A stretch of 64,000 bases of DNA from DASYTH01 sp045806965 (GTDB lineage: Bacteria > Actinomycetota > Actinomycetes > Mycobacteriales > Pseudonocardiaceae): assembly GCA_045806965.1 (NCBI GenBank), contig JBJMIG010000038.1, forward strand, positions 1 to 64,000. The letters run 5' to 3'. The notes under the pieces were generated by a model. It searched no databases. It had not been told where the DNA came from and saw only the letters and a list, made by a program, of their open reading frames with translations. This document shows, piece by piece, positions 33,652 to 42,307 of the stretch. The first letter of the stretch is position 1, and each line of letters starts with the position of its first letter. The position numbers were made by a program, and so were the translations under genes.

Positions 33652-36600
33652 TCACCCGGCGGTAATGGCGAACACGTGCAGGTCGCCACCGTCCACCTCG
33701 GCGGGCAGGGTGACGCTGGCGAGTTGCTTACCGGCGTCTAGCGCGATCGGCGCGGTGGTGAACACGTACGTGGCGATCTGCTGCGGGTCGCCGCTGACCG
33801 CGTTGCGGTATGTCGTGCGCGCGGCCACCCGATTGCCGAACGAGATCGGGTCCTGGCCGGCGCCAAGGGTCCAGTCGGAGAAACCGATCTCCACCGTCCG
33901 CGTGCTGCCGTCGGAGTAGGTCAACACCAGGTTCCCACTGGCCCGGCCGTTCGTGGCGCTGCCGAGCACGGCGAGCCGGGTCGCACCGGCGGGCACATCC
34001 GGCAGGCTCACCTGCTGGCCGCTCGCGATCACGTTGTCCGCCTCGCCGGCGGCGACCGCCGGCCAGGTGTGCGTGATCCCGTCCACCGTGACCGGCTCCG
34101 CGGGGCGGACCCCGGCCGCGGCCAGCGCATTGGCCGAGAAGCTGAACCCGACCAGGTCGAAGTCGGCCGACGACGGGTTGTCGTCCGGTGAGATGCCGAC
34201 GTTGTTGAACGCGGCGCGCAGGCTGCCCGGCTCCGCGACGAGCACCTGGAACGCCGCGCCGGCCAGCGCCGCGCCGCCCGGTCCGCTGAACGCCACCGGC
34301 ACCCGGTAGGTGGTTTGCGCGGTTCCCGGATCCACCGACACGGTGACCGGGACAGTGGCCTTCGCACCGGCCGGCACGGTGATCTCCCCGCTGGCCGGGC
34401 TGACGTGGAGGCCGGCCGGCGGCGACGCCGTCCACCGCAGGGTCGCCCCGGCGCCGGAGTAGTCCTGCCCGCCGATGTTCGCCGCGGCGCTCGCCCCGGC
34501 CGGGATCACCAGCCGGCCCGGCTCGACGTAGCCGCGCTGCCCGACCTCGCCGTCCCGGAAGGACGGTGGCGCATCCGCCGGGCCGGAACCCCAGCTCGTG
34601 TCCGGTGTGTCGGACAGCGTGAACTCCACCGTCCCACCACTGTTCACGAACGACTCCGGCAGCCAGGTCCTGGTCGTGGTGGCGCCGTTGACCTTCAGTC
34701 CGGTCACATACGGCGTCCCGGTGGCCGCGGCCGGCGCATTGACGGTCAGCTTCTGCCCGCCCGGCCGGCTGATCACGACCTGGCTGAACAACGGGCTGTT
34801 CAGCACCAGCTCGGCCCGTCCGGGGATCACCGGGTACATCCCCATCGCCGACCACACGTACATCGAGGACATCTGACCGAGATCGTCGTTGCCGACCAGG
34901 CCGTCCGGACCCGGCTTGAACAGCTCGCGCTCCACCCGCCGGGTGATCGCCTGCGTCTTGTACGGCGCGCCGGCATAGGCGTAGAGCCACGGAGTGTGCA
35001 TGTTCGGTTCATTGCCGAGGAACGCGAACGGTTTCTGGGTGCCGGCGTTGAGCTCGGTGAAGAACTCGTCGAGCCGGGTGGTCACCGCGGCGTTGCCGCC
35101 CATCGCGGTGAACAGCCCGCGCGCGTTGAAGGGCACCATCCAGTTGTACTGCGCGCCATTGCCCTCGACCCAACCGGTGCCGCTGGCCGGCATGAACGGC
35201 TCGGCGAAGGACCCGTCACGGTTGCGCGGCTGTAGGTACGCGGTCCCCGGATTGAACAGGTTCTGCCAGTTCTGGGCCCGCTTCATGAACGTGGTCCAGG
35301 TCGCACCGTCGCCGAGTCTCCGCGCCAGATCGGCGATGGCGAAGTCGGCGCTGGCGTACTCCAGCGTGGTCGCGGCCGGCCCCCACACGTCCGGCTCGCC
35401 CATCGGCACGTAGCCCAGCTGCTGGTAGTTGCTCAGTCCGGGCCGCTCCTGGTACCCCTGGGTCGGTTGGGTGGCCCCGCGCAGCATCAGCAACAACGCC
35501 TTGGACGCGTCGAAGTCCCTGGCACCAAAGGCATACGCGCTGGCCACGATGACGTGGTACGGGTCGCCGACCATCACCCCGGTGTAGTCGTTGGCCACGG
35601 TCCACCGATCCCAGGACCCGCCCTGTTCGGCGAACGCGATCATGGACCGGGCGATGTCCGAGGACTCCTGTGGCGCGATCAGGGAAAGCAACTGCGACTG
35701 CGAGCGATACGTGTCCCAACCGGAGAAGTTGGTGTAGATCGCGTGCCCTCGATCGGCGGTGTGCACCCGGCCGTCGAACCCCTGGTAACGCCCGTCCGCG
35801 TCGGAGAAGACGTTGGGCTGCACGACGGCGTGGTACAGCGCGGTGTAGAACGTGGTCCGCTCGGCCTCCGTGCCGCCGGTCACCGCGATCCGGTTCAGCA
35901 GGGTGTTCCACGATCCACGGGCCGCCGTCGCGATCGTGTCGAAGGACTTCTTGCCGCTCTCCGCCTTGAGGTTCTTGGTCGCGCCATCAGCGGAGACAAA
36001 CGACAGTCCGACGCGGACCTGCACGCTCGACGCGGCGAGCTGGTCGAAGGTGACGAAGCCGCCGGTGCCGGGCCCGGCCACGGTGGTGTCCGCCGGCGCC
36101 ATGCGCCGGTCGCCGGTCACCGCGCCGGTCTGCGCCGCCAGGGTCTTCGGCGCGTTCACCTTGCTCAGATCCACCTTGGGTGCGGCGCCGCCGTGCTCGC
36201 TGGCCTGGCCCGGTGTCACCGACCCGTTCTTCCAGGTGCCGAAGGAGGCGAACGGCCGGTCGAACTCGGCCCGGAAGTACAGCCGGTACCGGTGATCGAC
36301 CCCGCAGAACCGGCCGCTGGTCACCCAACCGGCGATCCAGTCCCGGCCGATCGTGGTCTCCGCGTCGTCCGCGCCCGCGATCGATCCGGACGTGTTGACC
36401 AGCATGGTCTGCGCGCTGCCGGCCGGGAAGCCGAACCGCCCGATGCCGGTTCGCTGGGTCACCGAGAGGTCCACCCGCGTGCCGGAGTCCAGCGTCACGC
36501 CGTACCGGCCGGGGCTGACCGTCTCGTTGGCGTGCGAGAACTTCGACACGTATCGGTTCGGGTCGGTCGCAGGCGAGGTGGTGACCTCACCGGCGAACGG

Positions 36601-36951
36601 CATGATCGGCACGTCCTGGTAGGTGGAGCAGCCGGCGCCGGACAGGTGGGTCAGGCTGAATCCCTTGATCCGGTTGTCGTCGTAGAAATAGCCGCCGTGC
36701 TGGTGGGTCACCGTGTCCGGGCTCCACTGCACCATGCCGAACGGCACGTCCGCGCCGGGAAAGGTGTTCCCGGCGCCGCCGCCGGTGCCGTGGTCCTCGC
36801 CGCCCGGTTTCGTACCCGTGTACGGGTTCACCCACCGGGCCAGGTCGTCGAGCGCGGCGGGTTGCGCCGTCGCCGGCAACATCGGTGCGAGCGCGGCAAC
36901 CACCGCCGTCCCGATCACGATCGCGATTCGCCGCCTGCTCCGCTTGGTCAT
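33652..36951 (-). CDS. Secreted GH92 alpha-1,2-mannosidase
   Basis: 1099 residues. Signal peptide ~1-32, GH92 N-terminal beta domain and (alpha/alpha)6 catalytic domain ~35-780 with GWDTYRSQSQLLSLI, FLGNEPNMHTPWLYAYAGAP and GNDDLGQMSSMYVWSAMGMY, then an NEW3-type beta domain (~830-915) and a C-terminal carbohydrate-binding-like domain. GH92 enzymes are calcium-dependent exo-alpha-mannosidases. ATG at 36951 preferred (GGAGGG upstream); an in-frame TTG at 36990 overlaps the operator. It releases mannose for the importer and isomerase encoded divergently. Confidence 0.92.
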   Translation of the reverse strand: MTKRSRRRIAIVIGTAVVAALAPMLPATAQPAALDDLARWVNPYTGTKPGGEDHGTGGGAGNTFPGADVPFGMVQWSPDTVTHQHGGYFYDDNRIKGFSLTHLSGAGCSTYQDVPIMPFAGEVTTSPATDPNRYVSKFSHANETVSPGRYGVTLDSGTRVDLSVTQRTGIGRFGFPAGSAQTMLVNTSGSIAGADDAETTIGRDWIAGWVTSGRFCGVDHRYRLYFRAEFDRPFASFGTWKNGSVTPGQASEHGGAAPKVDLSKVNAPKTLAAQTGAVTGDRRMAPADTTVAGPGTGGFVTFDQLAASSVQVRVGLSFVSADGATKNLKAESGKKSFDTIATAARGSWNTLLNRIAVTGGTEAERTTFYTALYHAVVQPNVFSDADGRYQGFDGRVHTADRGHAIYTNFSGWDTYRSQSQLLSLIAPQESSDIARSMIAFAEQGGSWDRWTVANDYTGVMVGDPYHVIVASAYAFGARDFDASKALLLMLRGATQPTQGYQERPGLSNYQQLGYVPMGEPDVWGPAATTLEYASADFAIADLARRLGDGATWTTFMKRAQNWQNLFNPGTAYLQPRNRDGSFAEPFMPASGTGWVEGNGAQYNWMVPFNARGLFTAMGGNAAVTTRLDEFFTELNAGTQKPFAFLGNEPNMHTPWLYAYAGAPYKTQAITRRVERELFKPGPDGLVGNDDLGQMSSMYVWSAMGMYPVIPGRAELVLNSPLFSQVVISRPGGQKLTVNAPAAATGTPYVTGLKVNGATTTRTWLPESFVNSGGTVEFTLSDTPDTSWGSGPADAPPSFRDGEVGQRGYVEPGRLVIPAGASAAANIGGQDYSGAGATLRWTASPPAGLHVSPASGEITVPAGAKATVPVTVSVDPGTAQTTYRVPVAFSGPGGAALAGAAFQVLVAEPGSLRAAFNNVGISPDDNPSSADFDLVGFSFSANALAAAGVRPAEPVTVDGITHTWPAVAAGEADNVIASGQQVSLPDVPAGATRLAVLGSATNGRASGNLVLTYSDGSTRTVEIGFSDWTLGAGQDPISFGNRVAARTTYRNAVSGDPQQIATYVFTTAPIALDAGKQLASVTLPAEVDGGDLHVFAITAG

Positions 36952-36985
36952 GGCCGCGCTGCCCTCCGCCGCTGGACGATCTGTT

Positions 36986-36997
36986 GACAACCTTGTC
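36986..36997. promoter_or_regulatory. LacI-type operator before GH92 gene
   Basis: GACAACCTTGTC: the half-sites GACAA and TTGTC flank a 2-bp centre, 35 bp upstream of the mannosidase ATG. Matches the operator at 37202-37213 in 11 of 12 positions. Confidence 0.6.
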
Positions 36998-37160
36998 GGG
37001 AGAAATTAACCGCCCCGATCACCTTCCTGAGACCCCTGCGCCGGCGTCAAGCCGGGCGGCCGACTTTGTCCGGTTCAGGACACCGATCTTCAGCCGATTG
37101 TTGCAACGAGGTGCCGATCCCGCACGATGAGTGCGCAAGTGACCGGACCGGACAGTTCGG

Positions 37161-37189
37161 TTGACAACCCGTGCGACGGGGTGTGTGAT
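37161..37189 (+). promoter_or_regulatory. lacI promoter (TTGACA-17-TGTGAT)
   Basis: TTGACA at 37161-37166 and TGTGAT at 37184-37189 with a 17-nt spacer. Transcription would begin at about 37196-37200, right at the ATG at 37200, so the message is probably leaderless. Confidence 0.55.
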
Positions 37190-37199
37190 CGCCGGCATC

Positions 37200-38279
37200 A
37201 TGACAACGTTGTCCAAGCAGGCGGTGGCCAACCAGGCGGTGGCCAAGCGCGCGGTGCCCAACCAACCGGTGGCCAGCCGGGTCCGCCGAGCCACCATGAG
37301 CGATGTCGCGCGGCTCGCCGGGGTCAGCATCAAGACCGTGTCGCGGGTGGTGAACGACGAGCCCGGGGTGCACAGCGACACCGCGGAGCGGGTGCTGGCC
37401 GCGATTGAGCGACTCGGTTTCCGGCGCAACGTGGGTGCGCTCAACCTGCGCCGCGGCTCCTCGACCGGAACCATCGGCCTGGTGCTCGAGGACGTCGGGA
37501 ACCCCTTCTACTCCGGGCTGACCAGGGCGGTCGAGGAAGTGGCCAGGGGCTTCGGCCGACAGGTGCTCACCGGCTCGTCCGACGAGGACGCCGCCAGGGA
37601 ACGCGAACTGGCGCTTGAGTTCTGCGCGCGACGGGTGGACGGACTCATCGTGGTGCCGGCCGGGTTGCAGCACGGCTACCTGATGCCGGAGATCACCTCG
37701 GGCACTCCGGTGGTGTTCGTCGACCGGCCGCCGGGCGACGTGCTGGTGGACACCGTGCTGGTGGACAACATCGAGGGTGCCGCGGCGGCGGTGGTGCACC
37801 TGGCCGCGCACGGCCACCGGCGGATCGCCTTCCTTGGCGACTCGCCCAACATCTATACCGCGACCGAGCGGCTGCGCGGGTTCCGCGAGGGCTGCGCCAA
37901 GGCCGGCATCGCCTACGACGAGCGGCTGGTGGCCATGGGCCCGCACACCGGCGCCGGAGTGGCCGCGACGCTGCGCCGGATCCTGGGCGGGCGCGCGCCG
38001 GCCACCGCACTGCTGACCGGAAACAACCGGATCACGGTGCACGTGCTGCGCGCCATCGCCGGCGGGCGCAGGCGTCCCGCCCTGGTCGGCTTCGACGACT
38101 TCGAGTTGGCCGACCTGCTCAACCCGCCGGTCAGCGTGGTCTCCCTGGATCCGGGCACCCTCGGCAAGGCCGCGGCGGAACTGTTGTTCGCCCGGCTGGA
38201 CGGGGATACCTCGCCACCGCGCCGAATCGTGCTCCCGGTACGGCTGATGCCGCGCGGCTCCGGGGAGGTGCGGCCATGA
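37200..38279 (+). CDS. LacI family transcriptional regulator of the mannoside locus
   Basis: 359 residues from ATG 37200. HTH TMSDVARLAGVSIKTVSRVVN with the hinge helix after RRNVGALNLRRGSS, then a periplasmic-binding-like sensor domain. An unusual N-terminal extension of ~30 residues precedes the HTH and is encoded by four imperfect 15-nt repeats (QAVAN, QAVAK, RAVPN, QPVAS). A later start at ATG 37296 would remove it. Likely represses the GH92 gene and its own operon (lacI-manA-ABC) until a mannose-type sugar binds. Confidence 0.88.
   Translation: MTTLSKQAVANQAVAKRAVPNQPVASRVRRATMSDVARLAGVSIKTVSRVVNDEPGVHSDTAERVLAAIERLGFRRNVGALNLRRGSSTGTIGLVLEDVGNPFYSGLTRAVEEVARGFGRQVLTGSSDEDAARERELALEFCARRVDGLIVVPAGLQHGYLMPEITSGTPVVFVDRPPGDVLVDTVLVDNIEGAAAAVVHLAAHGHRRIAFLGDSPNIYTATERLRGFREGCAKAGIAYDERLVAMGPHTGAGVAATLRRILGGRAPATALLTGNNRITVHVLRAIAGGRRRPALVGFDDFELADLLNPPVSVVSLDPGTLGKAAAELLFARLDGDTSPPRRIVLPVRLMPRGSGEVRP
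37202..37213. promoter_or_regulatory. LacI-type operator at lacI start
   Basis: GACAACGTTGTC, a perfect 12-bp palindrome with the central CG typical of LacI/GalR operators. It overlaps the predicted transcription start and first codons of the regulator, which would give autoregulation. Confidence 0.65.
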
Positions 38280-39316
38280 CCAGAGCGCGACCCGTTGTGC
38301 TGCCGGCGAACCAGCCGCCCCGGTTCTACCGCGGCGGCGCCTCGATCGCCGCGCTGCGGGGCGGCACCGCACTCGAGTTCGGCCCGGAGGACTGGGTCGC
38401 CTCGTGCACCACCCTGCACGGCGAGCCGGTCACCGGGCTGTCCGCGTTGCCCGGCGGGCAATGGCTGCGTGACGCGGTGCGAGCCGACCCGGTGCACTGG
38501 CTCGGGCCGGCACCCGGCACCGAGCCCGAACTGCTGGTGAAGCTGCTCGACGCCGGCCAGCGGCTGCCAGTGCACTGCCACCCGTCCGACGCGTTCGCGC
38601 AGGCGCATCTCGGCTCCAGACATGGCAAGACCGAGGCCTGGGTGGTGATCGGCACCAGCGGCCCGCACCCGACCGTCCACATCGGATTCCAGGAGGAGCA
38701 GGCGCCGGACACGGTGGCGACCTGGGTACGCGAGCAGGACGCCGCGACCATGCTCGGTGCGCTCAACGCGGTCACGGTCGCACCGGGCGACACCGTGTTC
38801 GTGCCGGCCGGTGTGCCGCACGCGATCGGCACGGGCGTGTTCATCGTCGAGCTTCAGCAGCCGACGGATCTCTCCGTGATGCTGGAGTGGACCGGGTTCG
38901 TGGCCAGCGCCGACGCCGGCCACCTGGGTGTCGGTTACGAGACCGCGCTCGGCTGCCTGGACCGGTCCGGCTGGGCGCCGGACCGGCTGGCCACCCTGGT
39001 ACGCAAGCCCGAGGACGACGGCGCGGTGACCGAACTGTTCGGCCCGGCCGAGGCCGGCTTCTTCCGGGCCCAGCGGATCACCGCCCGGTCCGGCGTGACC
39101 CTGGAACCGAGCTACGCGGTGCTGGTCGTGCTGACCGGCGCCGGCGAACTGACCACAGAGGACGGTGCGAAGTTGGCACTGAGCAAGGGCGACACCGTTG
39201 TCGTGCCGCACGCCGCTGGTGAGGTCACGATCGGCGGGGAGCTGACCGCGATCCGCTGCCAGCCACCGGGCGGCCGTGCGAGCGAGCTTGCGAACGAGCA
39301 GTTGGGCACGACGTGA
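38276..39316 (+). CDS. manA: Mannose-6-phosphate isomerase, type I
   Basis: 346 residues. Interconverts mannose-6-phosphate and fructose-6-phosphate, feeding mannose into glycolysis. Zinc-site residues are visible in LPVHCHPSDAFAQAHLG (two His), GKTEAWVVIG (Glu) and VPAGVPHAIG (His). Its ATG overlaps the lacI stop (ATGA) and its stop overlaps the ABC ATPase start (GTGA). The last 11 residues (ASELANEQLGTT region) come from a MIRU-like repeat and are unlikely to matter for activity. Confidence 0.9.
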   Translation: MTRARPVVLPANQPPRFYRGGASIAALRGGTALEFGPEDWVASCTTLHGEPVTGLSALPGGQWLRDAVRADPVHWLGPAPGTEPELLVKLLDAGQRLPVHCHPSDAFAQAHLGSRHGKTEAWVVIGTSGPHPTVHIGFQEEQAPDTVATWVREQDAATMLGALNAVTVAPGDTVFVPAGVPHAIGTGVFIVELQQPTDLSVMLEWTGFVASADAGHLGVGYETALGCLDRSGWAPDRLATLVRKPEDDGAVTELFGPAEAGFFRAQRITARSGVTLEPSYAVLVVLTGAGELTTEDGAKLALSKGDTVVVPHAAGEVTIGGELTAIRCQPPGGRASELANEQLGTT

Positions 39317-39319
39317 GCG
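39278..39319 (+). repeat. MIRU-like repeat, short form (element D, copy 3)
   Basis: GCGAGCGAGCTTGCGAACGA followed, after an apparent internal deletion, by GACGTGAGCG. It encodes the manA C-terminus and contributes the manA stop and the GTG start of the ATPase, as copies 1 and 2 do for their neighbours. Confidence 0.6.
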
Positions 39320-40083
39320 GGGCGGACGCGGTGCTCGAGGCGGTCGACGTGGTCAAGCAGTACGGGTCGGTGGAGGCGTTGCGCGGCGCCTCGTTCACGG
39401 CAGCGGCGGGCGAGGTGGTCGCGCTGATCGGCGACAACGGCGCCGGCAAGTCCACGCTGGTGAAATGCATCGTGGGCGCCGAGCAACCGACCTCGGGCAC
39501 GATCCGGTTCGATGGCAAGGAAGTCCGGTTCGGTTCGCCGACCGCCGCGCGGCAGGTCGGCATCGAGACGGTGTACCAGGACCTGGCCGTTGCTCCCGAG
39601 CTTGACCCGGCGGCGAACCTGTTCCTCGGCCGGGAGTTGCGCCGGCCGGGCATCCTCGGCCTGCTCGGCATGTTGGACAAGGCCGAGATGAAACGCCGCG
39701 CGGCGACGGAGTTCGACCGGCTCGGCATCCAGCTACAGAACATGGACGTGCCGATCGGGTCGCTGTCCGGCGGCCAGCGGCAGAGCGTCGCGGTGGCCAG
39801 ATCGGTGGTCTGGGCCAGCAAGGTGGTGTTCATGGACGAGCCGACCGCGGCGCTCGGCGTGGTGCAGCGCGAGCGGGTACTCGATGTGATTCGCCGCGTT
39901 CGCGATGAGGGCATCGCGGTCGTGCTGATCAGTCACAACATGCCCGAGGTGTTGGCCGTGTCGGACCGGGTGGAGGTGCTCCGGCTCGGTCGGCGGGTGG
40001 CCCGGTTCAAGGCCGCGGACGCCACGCTCGAGGACCTCGTCGGCGCCATGACCGGGGCCTTGACCCAGGAGGAGGCGGCGTGA
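39313..40083 (+). CDS. CUT2-family sugar ABC transporter ATPase (FrcA-like, single NBD)
   Basis: 256 residues, one nucleotide-binding domain: Walker A GDNGAGKSTLV, signature LSGGQRQSVAVAR, Walker B VVFMDEPTAALG, switch His in LISHNMPEV. Most CUT2 ATPases (RbsA, XylG) have two fused domains of ~500 residues; the single form matches FrcA, which serves fructose/mannose/ribose uptake. Overlaps both neighbours by 4 nt. Confidence 0.9.
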   Translation: MSGADAVLEAVDVVKQYGSVEALRGASFTAAAGEVVALIGDNGAGKSTLVKCIVGAEQPTSGTIRFDGKEVRFGSPTAARQVGIETVYQDLAVAPELDPAANLFLGRELRRPGILGLLGMLDKAEMKRRAATEFDRLGIQLQNMDVPIGSLSGGQRQSVAVARSVVWASKVVFMDEPTAALGVVQRERVLDVIRRVRDEGIAVVLISHNMPEVLAVSDRVEVLRLGRRVARFKAADATLEDLVGAMTGALTQEEAA

Positions 40084-41132
40084 CGACCAAGGTGGACCTC
40101 CCCGGCAGCTCATCCGCTGTGGACAAACAACCATCGCGCGCCGCGTGGTTGGCGCGGGCCGCGGCCGCCAACACCTTCTGGATCGCGCTGGTGCTGGTCG
40201 CACTGATCATCGTCTTCAGCGTGATCTCGCCGGACGCGTTCGCCACCAAGTTCAACTTCCAGCAGCTTTTCATGCAGACCGCAGTGCTGCTGGTGCTGTC
40301 GACCGGCATGACCTTCGTGATCATCACCAGCGGCATCGACCTGTCCGTCGGCTCGGTGCTGATCTTCGCCGGCATGGTCTCGGCGAAGACGATGAACTCG
40401 TTGTCCCCCAACGACACCGCACTCAACGCGGGCTGGGGCGTGATCACCGCCGGGCTGATCGCGGCGCTGGCCTCCGGCGCCGCATGGGGGCTGATCAACG
40501 GTTTGCTGATCGCCAAGGCCAAGATCCCGGCGCTGATCGTGACGCTCGGCTCGCTCGGCGCCGCGCTCGGCGCCGCGGACCTGATCAACAAGGGCTCGGA
40601 CATCCGCAGCATCCCGGACAAGCTGAACCGCGTCCTCGGCCGCGGCACGTCCTTCGGCGACATCCCCAACCTGGTGATCGTCGCAGCGGTGATCACGCTG
40701 ATCGCGGCGTGGCTGTTGCACACCACCAGGTTCGGCCGCTACACCTTCGCCGTCGGCTCCAACGCCGAGGCGGCGCGCCGGGCCGGCATCGGGGTCACCG
40801 GACATCTGATCAAGGTGTACCTGCTGAGCGGACTGCTGGCCGGGGCGGCCGGTTTCATGTCGCTGGCGTACTTCCACACCACCGCGATCTCCTCGCACAC
40901 CTCGGACAACCTCAACTCGATCGCCGCGGTGGTGCTGGGTGGCACCAGCCTGTTCGGCGGGGTCGGCAGCATGCTCGGCACGGTGATCGGGGTGTTCATC
41001 CCGGCGGTGCTGAAGAACGGCTTCAACATCGTCGGCGTTCAGGACTACTGGCAGATGATCGCGGTCGGCACCGTGCTCGTCGCCGCGGTCTGGTTCGACC
41101 AGCAGCGCCGTCGCGCGCGCAATCAGTTGTAA
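40080..41132 (+). CDS. CUT2-family sugar ABC transporter permease (FrcC/RbsC-like)
   Basis: 350 residues with ~8-10 membrane helices. The RbsC-type signatures TSGIDLSVGSVLIFAGM, ARRAGIGVTGHLIKVYLLSG and the C-terminal GTSLFGGVGSMLGTVIGVF are clear. Forms the membrane channel for mannose or a related monosaccharide with the ATPase and binding protein on either side. GTG start inside the ATPase stop. Confidence 0.92.
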   Translation: MTTKVDLPGSSSAVDKQPSRAAWLARAAAANTFWIALVLVALIIVFSVISPDAFATKFNFQQLFMQTAVLLVLSTGMTFVIITSGIDLSVGSVLIFAGMVSAKTMNSLSPNDTALNAGWGVITAGLIAALASGAAWGLINGLLIAKAKIPALIVTLGSLGAALGAADLINKGSDIRSIPDKLNRVLGRGTSFGDIPNLVIVAAVITLIAAWLLHTTRFGRYTFAVGSNAEAARRAGIGVTGHLIKVYLLSGLLAGAAGFMSLAYFHTTAISSHTSDNLNSIAAVVLGGTSLFGGVGSMLGTVIGVFIPAVLKNGFNIVGVQDYWQMIAVGTVLVAAVWFDQQRRRARNQL

Positions 41133-41153
41133 GGCATACCAATGGAGGTATCT

Positions 41154-42164
41154 ATGGTGAGGACACGACGCGCGCTGATCGTCGCCGGCGCCGCGCTGGC
41201 GGCCGCGACCATGCTCGCGGCCTGCGGCAGCGGCGAGGTGGGCGCGCCGCCGGCCAACGGCGGCGGCCAGTCCGGCGCGCCTGGCGGCGGGAACAAGAAG
41301 CTCGCGCTGGTGCCGGGTGTGCAGAACGAGCCGTTCTACATCTCGATGCAGTGCGGTGCCGAGGAGCAGGCCAAGAGCCTCGGCTACACGCTTCAGACCC
41401 AGGCGCCGGCCAAGTTCGACGCCACCCTGCAAGAACCGATCGTCACGGCCCTCGCGGCGAGCAAGCCGGCCGCGCTGCTCATCGCACCGACCGACGACGT
41501 CGCGATGACCCAGCCGATGAAGCAGGTGAAGGATCTCGGCGTGGTGGTGATCGAGGTGGACACCGCGCTCAAGGACACCTCGCTCGCCGCGTCCACCATC
41601 ACGTCCAACAACGCGCAGGGCGGCCAACTCGCCGCCGACACCATGTCCAAGTTGGCCAACGGGAAATCCGGCAGCGTGCTGATCCTGGACACCAAGGCCG
41701 GTACGTCCACCACCGCCGCACGCGCCAAGGGTTTCGAGGACCAGCTGAAGAAGTACCCCAACCTCAAGTCGGCCGGCATCCAGTTCACCGACAACGAGCC
41801 GGACCAGGCCGCCGCCAAGGTGACCGCCGCACTGGCCGCGAGGTCCGATCTGGTCGGCGTGTTCGCCACCAACCTCAACACCGGCGAGGGCGCCGCCACC
41901 GGCCTGCGCAACGCGAACAAGACCGGTCAGGTCAACCTGATCGGCTTCGACGCCAGTCCGTCCGAGGTGGACGGCCTGAAAGCCGGCGACTTCCAGGCGC
42001 TGATCGCCCAGGACCCGGGCAACATCGGCAAGGAAGGCGTCAACCAGGCCATCGCCAAGCTCGAGGGCAAGGACGTCAAGCGCAACATCGAGGCCTCGCT
42101 CGTCGCCATCACCAAGGACACCATGTCCGCCAATGAGAAGTTCTTCTACAAGACCAAGTGCTGA
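41154..42164 (+). CDS. Sugar ABC transporter substrate-binding lipoprotein (FrcB/RbsB-like)
   Basis: 336 residues. Lipoprotein signal with lipobox LAAC (Cys24), a Gly/Pro-rich tether, then a peripla_BP_4 domain (KLALVPGVQNEPFYISMQCG; LIGFDASPSEVDGLKAGDF). It captures the sugar outside the membrane for the CUT2 permease. ATG at 41154 has GGAGG 5 nt upstream; the ATG at 41142 overlaps that ribosome site. Confidence 0.92.
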   Translation: MVRTRRALIVAGAALAAATMLAACGSGEVGAPPANGGGQSGAPGGGNKKLALVPGVQNEPFYISMQCGAEEQAKSLGYTLQTQAPAKFDATLQEPIVTALAASKPAALLIAPTDDVAMTQPMKQVKDLGVVVIEVDTALKDTSLAASTITSNNAQGGQLAADTMSKLANGKSGSVLILDTKAGTSTTAARAKGFEDQLKKYPNLKSAGIQFTDNEPDQAAAKVTAALAARSDLVGVFATNLNTGEGAATGLRNANKTGQVNLIGFDASPSEVDGLKAGDFQALIAQDPGNIGKEGVNQAIAKLEGKDVKRNIEASLVAITKDTMSANEKFFYKTKC

Positions 42165-42174
42165 TCAGGTAACC

Positions 42175-42218
42175 GCGAGTCCCGCGCCCAGACACGCGAG
42201 TCCCGCGCCCTAGGCAAC
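42175..42218 (+). repeat. Degenerate element A copy (copy 4)
   Basis: Two partial units beginning GCGAGTCCCGCGCC, about 10 nt after the binding-protein stop, the second ending TAGGCAAC. Same position (after a stop, same strand) as the full copies. Confidence 0.6.
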
Positions 42219-42221
42219 GCC

Positions 42222-42282
42222 GATACAGCGCAAGGTGACATTCCGCTGTTAGAAGCGAAGGAATGTCACCTTGCGCTGTATC
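42222..42282. terminator. Perfect 23-bp inverted repeat (element B, copy 1)
   Basis: Arms 42222-42244 and 42260-42282 match over all 23 bp around a 15-nt loop; core of the arm is CAGCGCAAGGTGACATTCC. It lies between convergent genes and can form the same strong hairpin in both transcripts, so it probably acts as a bidirectional terminator. Related sequences are at 51237 and 63260. Confidence 0.75.
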
Positions 42283-42307
42283 AGCCACCGCGCAAGGGTG
42301 GCCCGGG

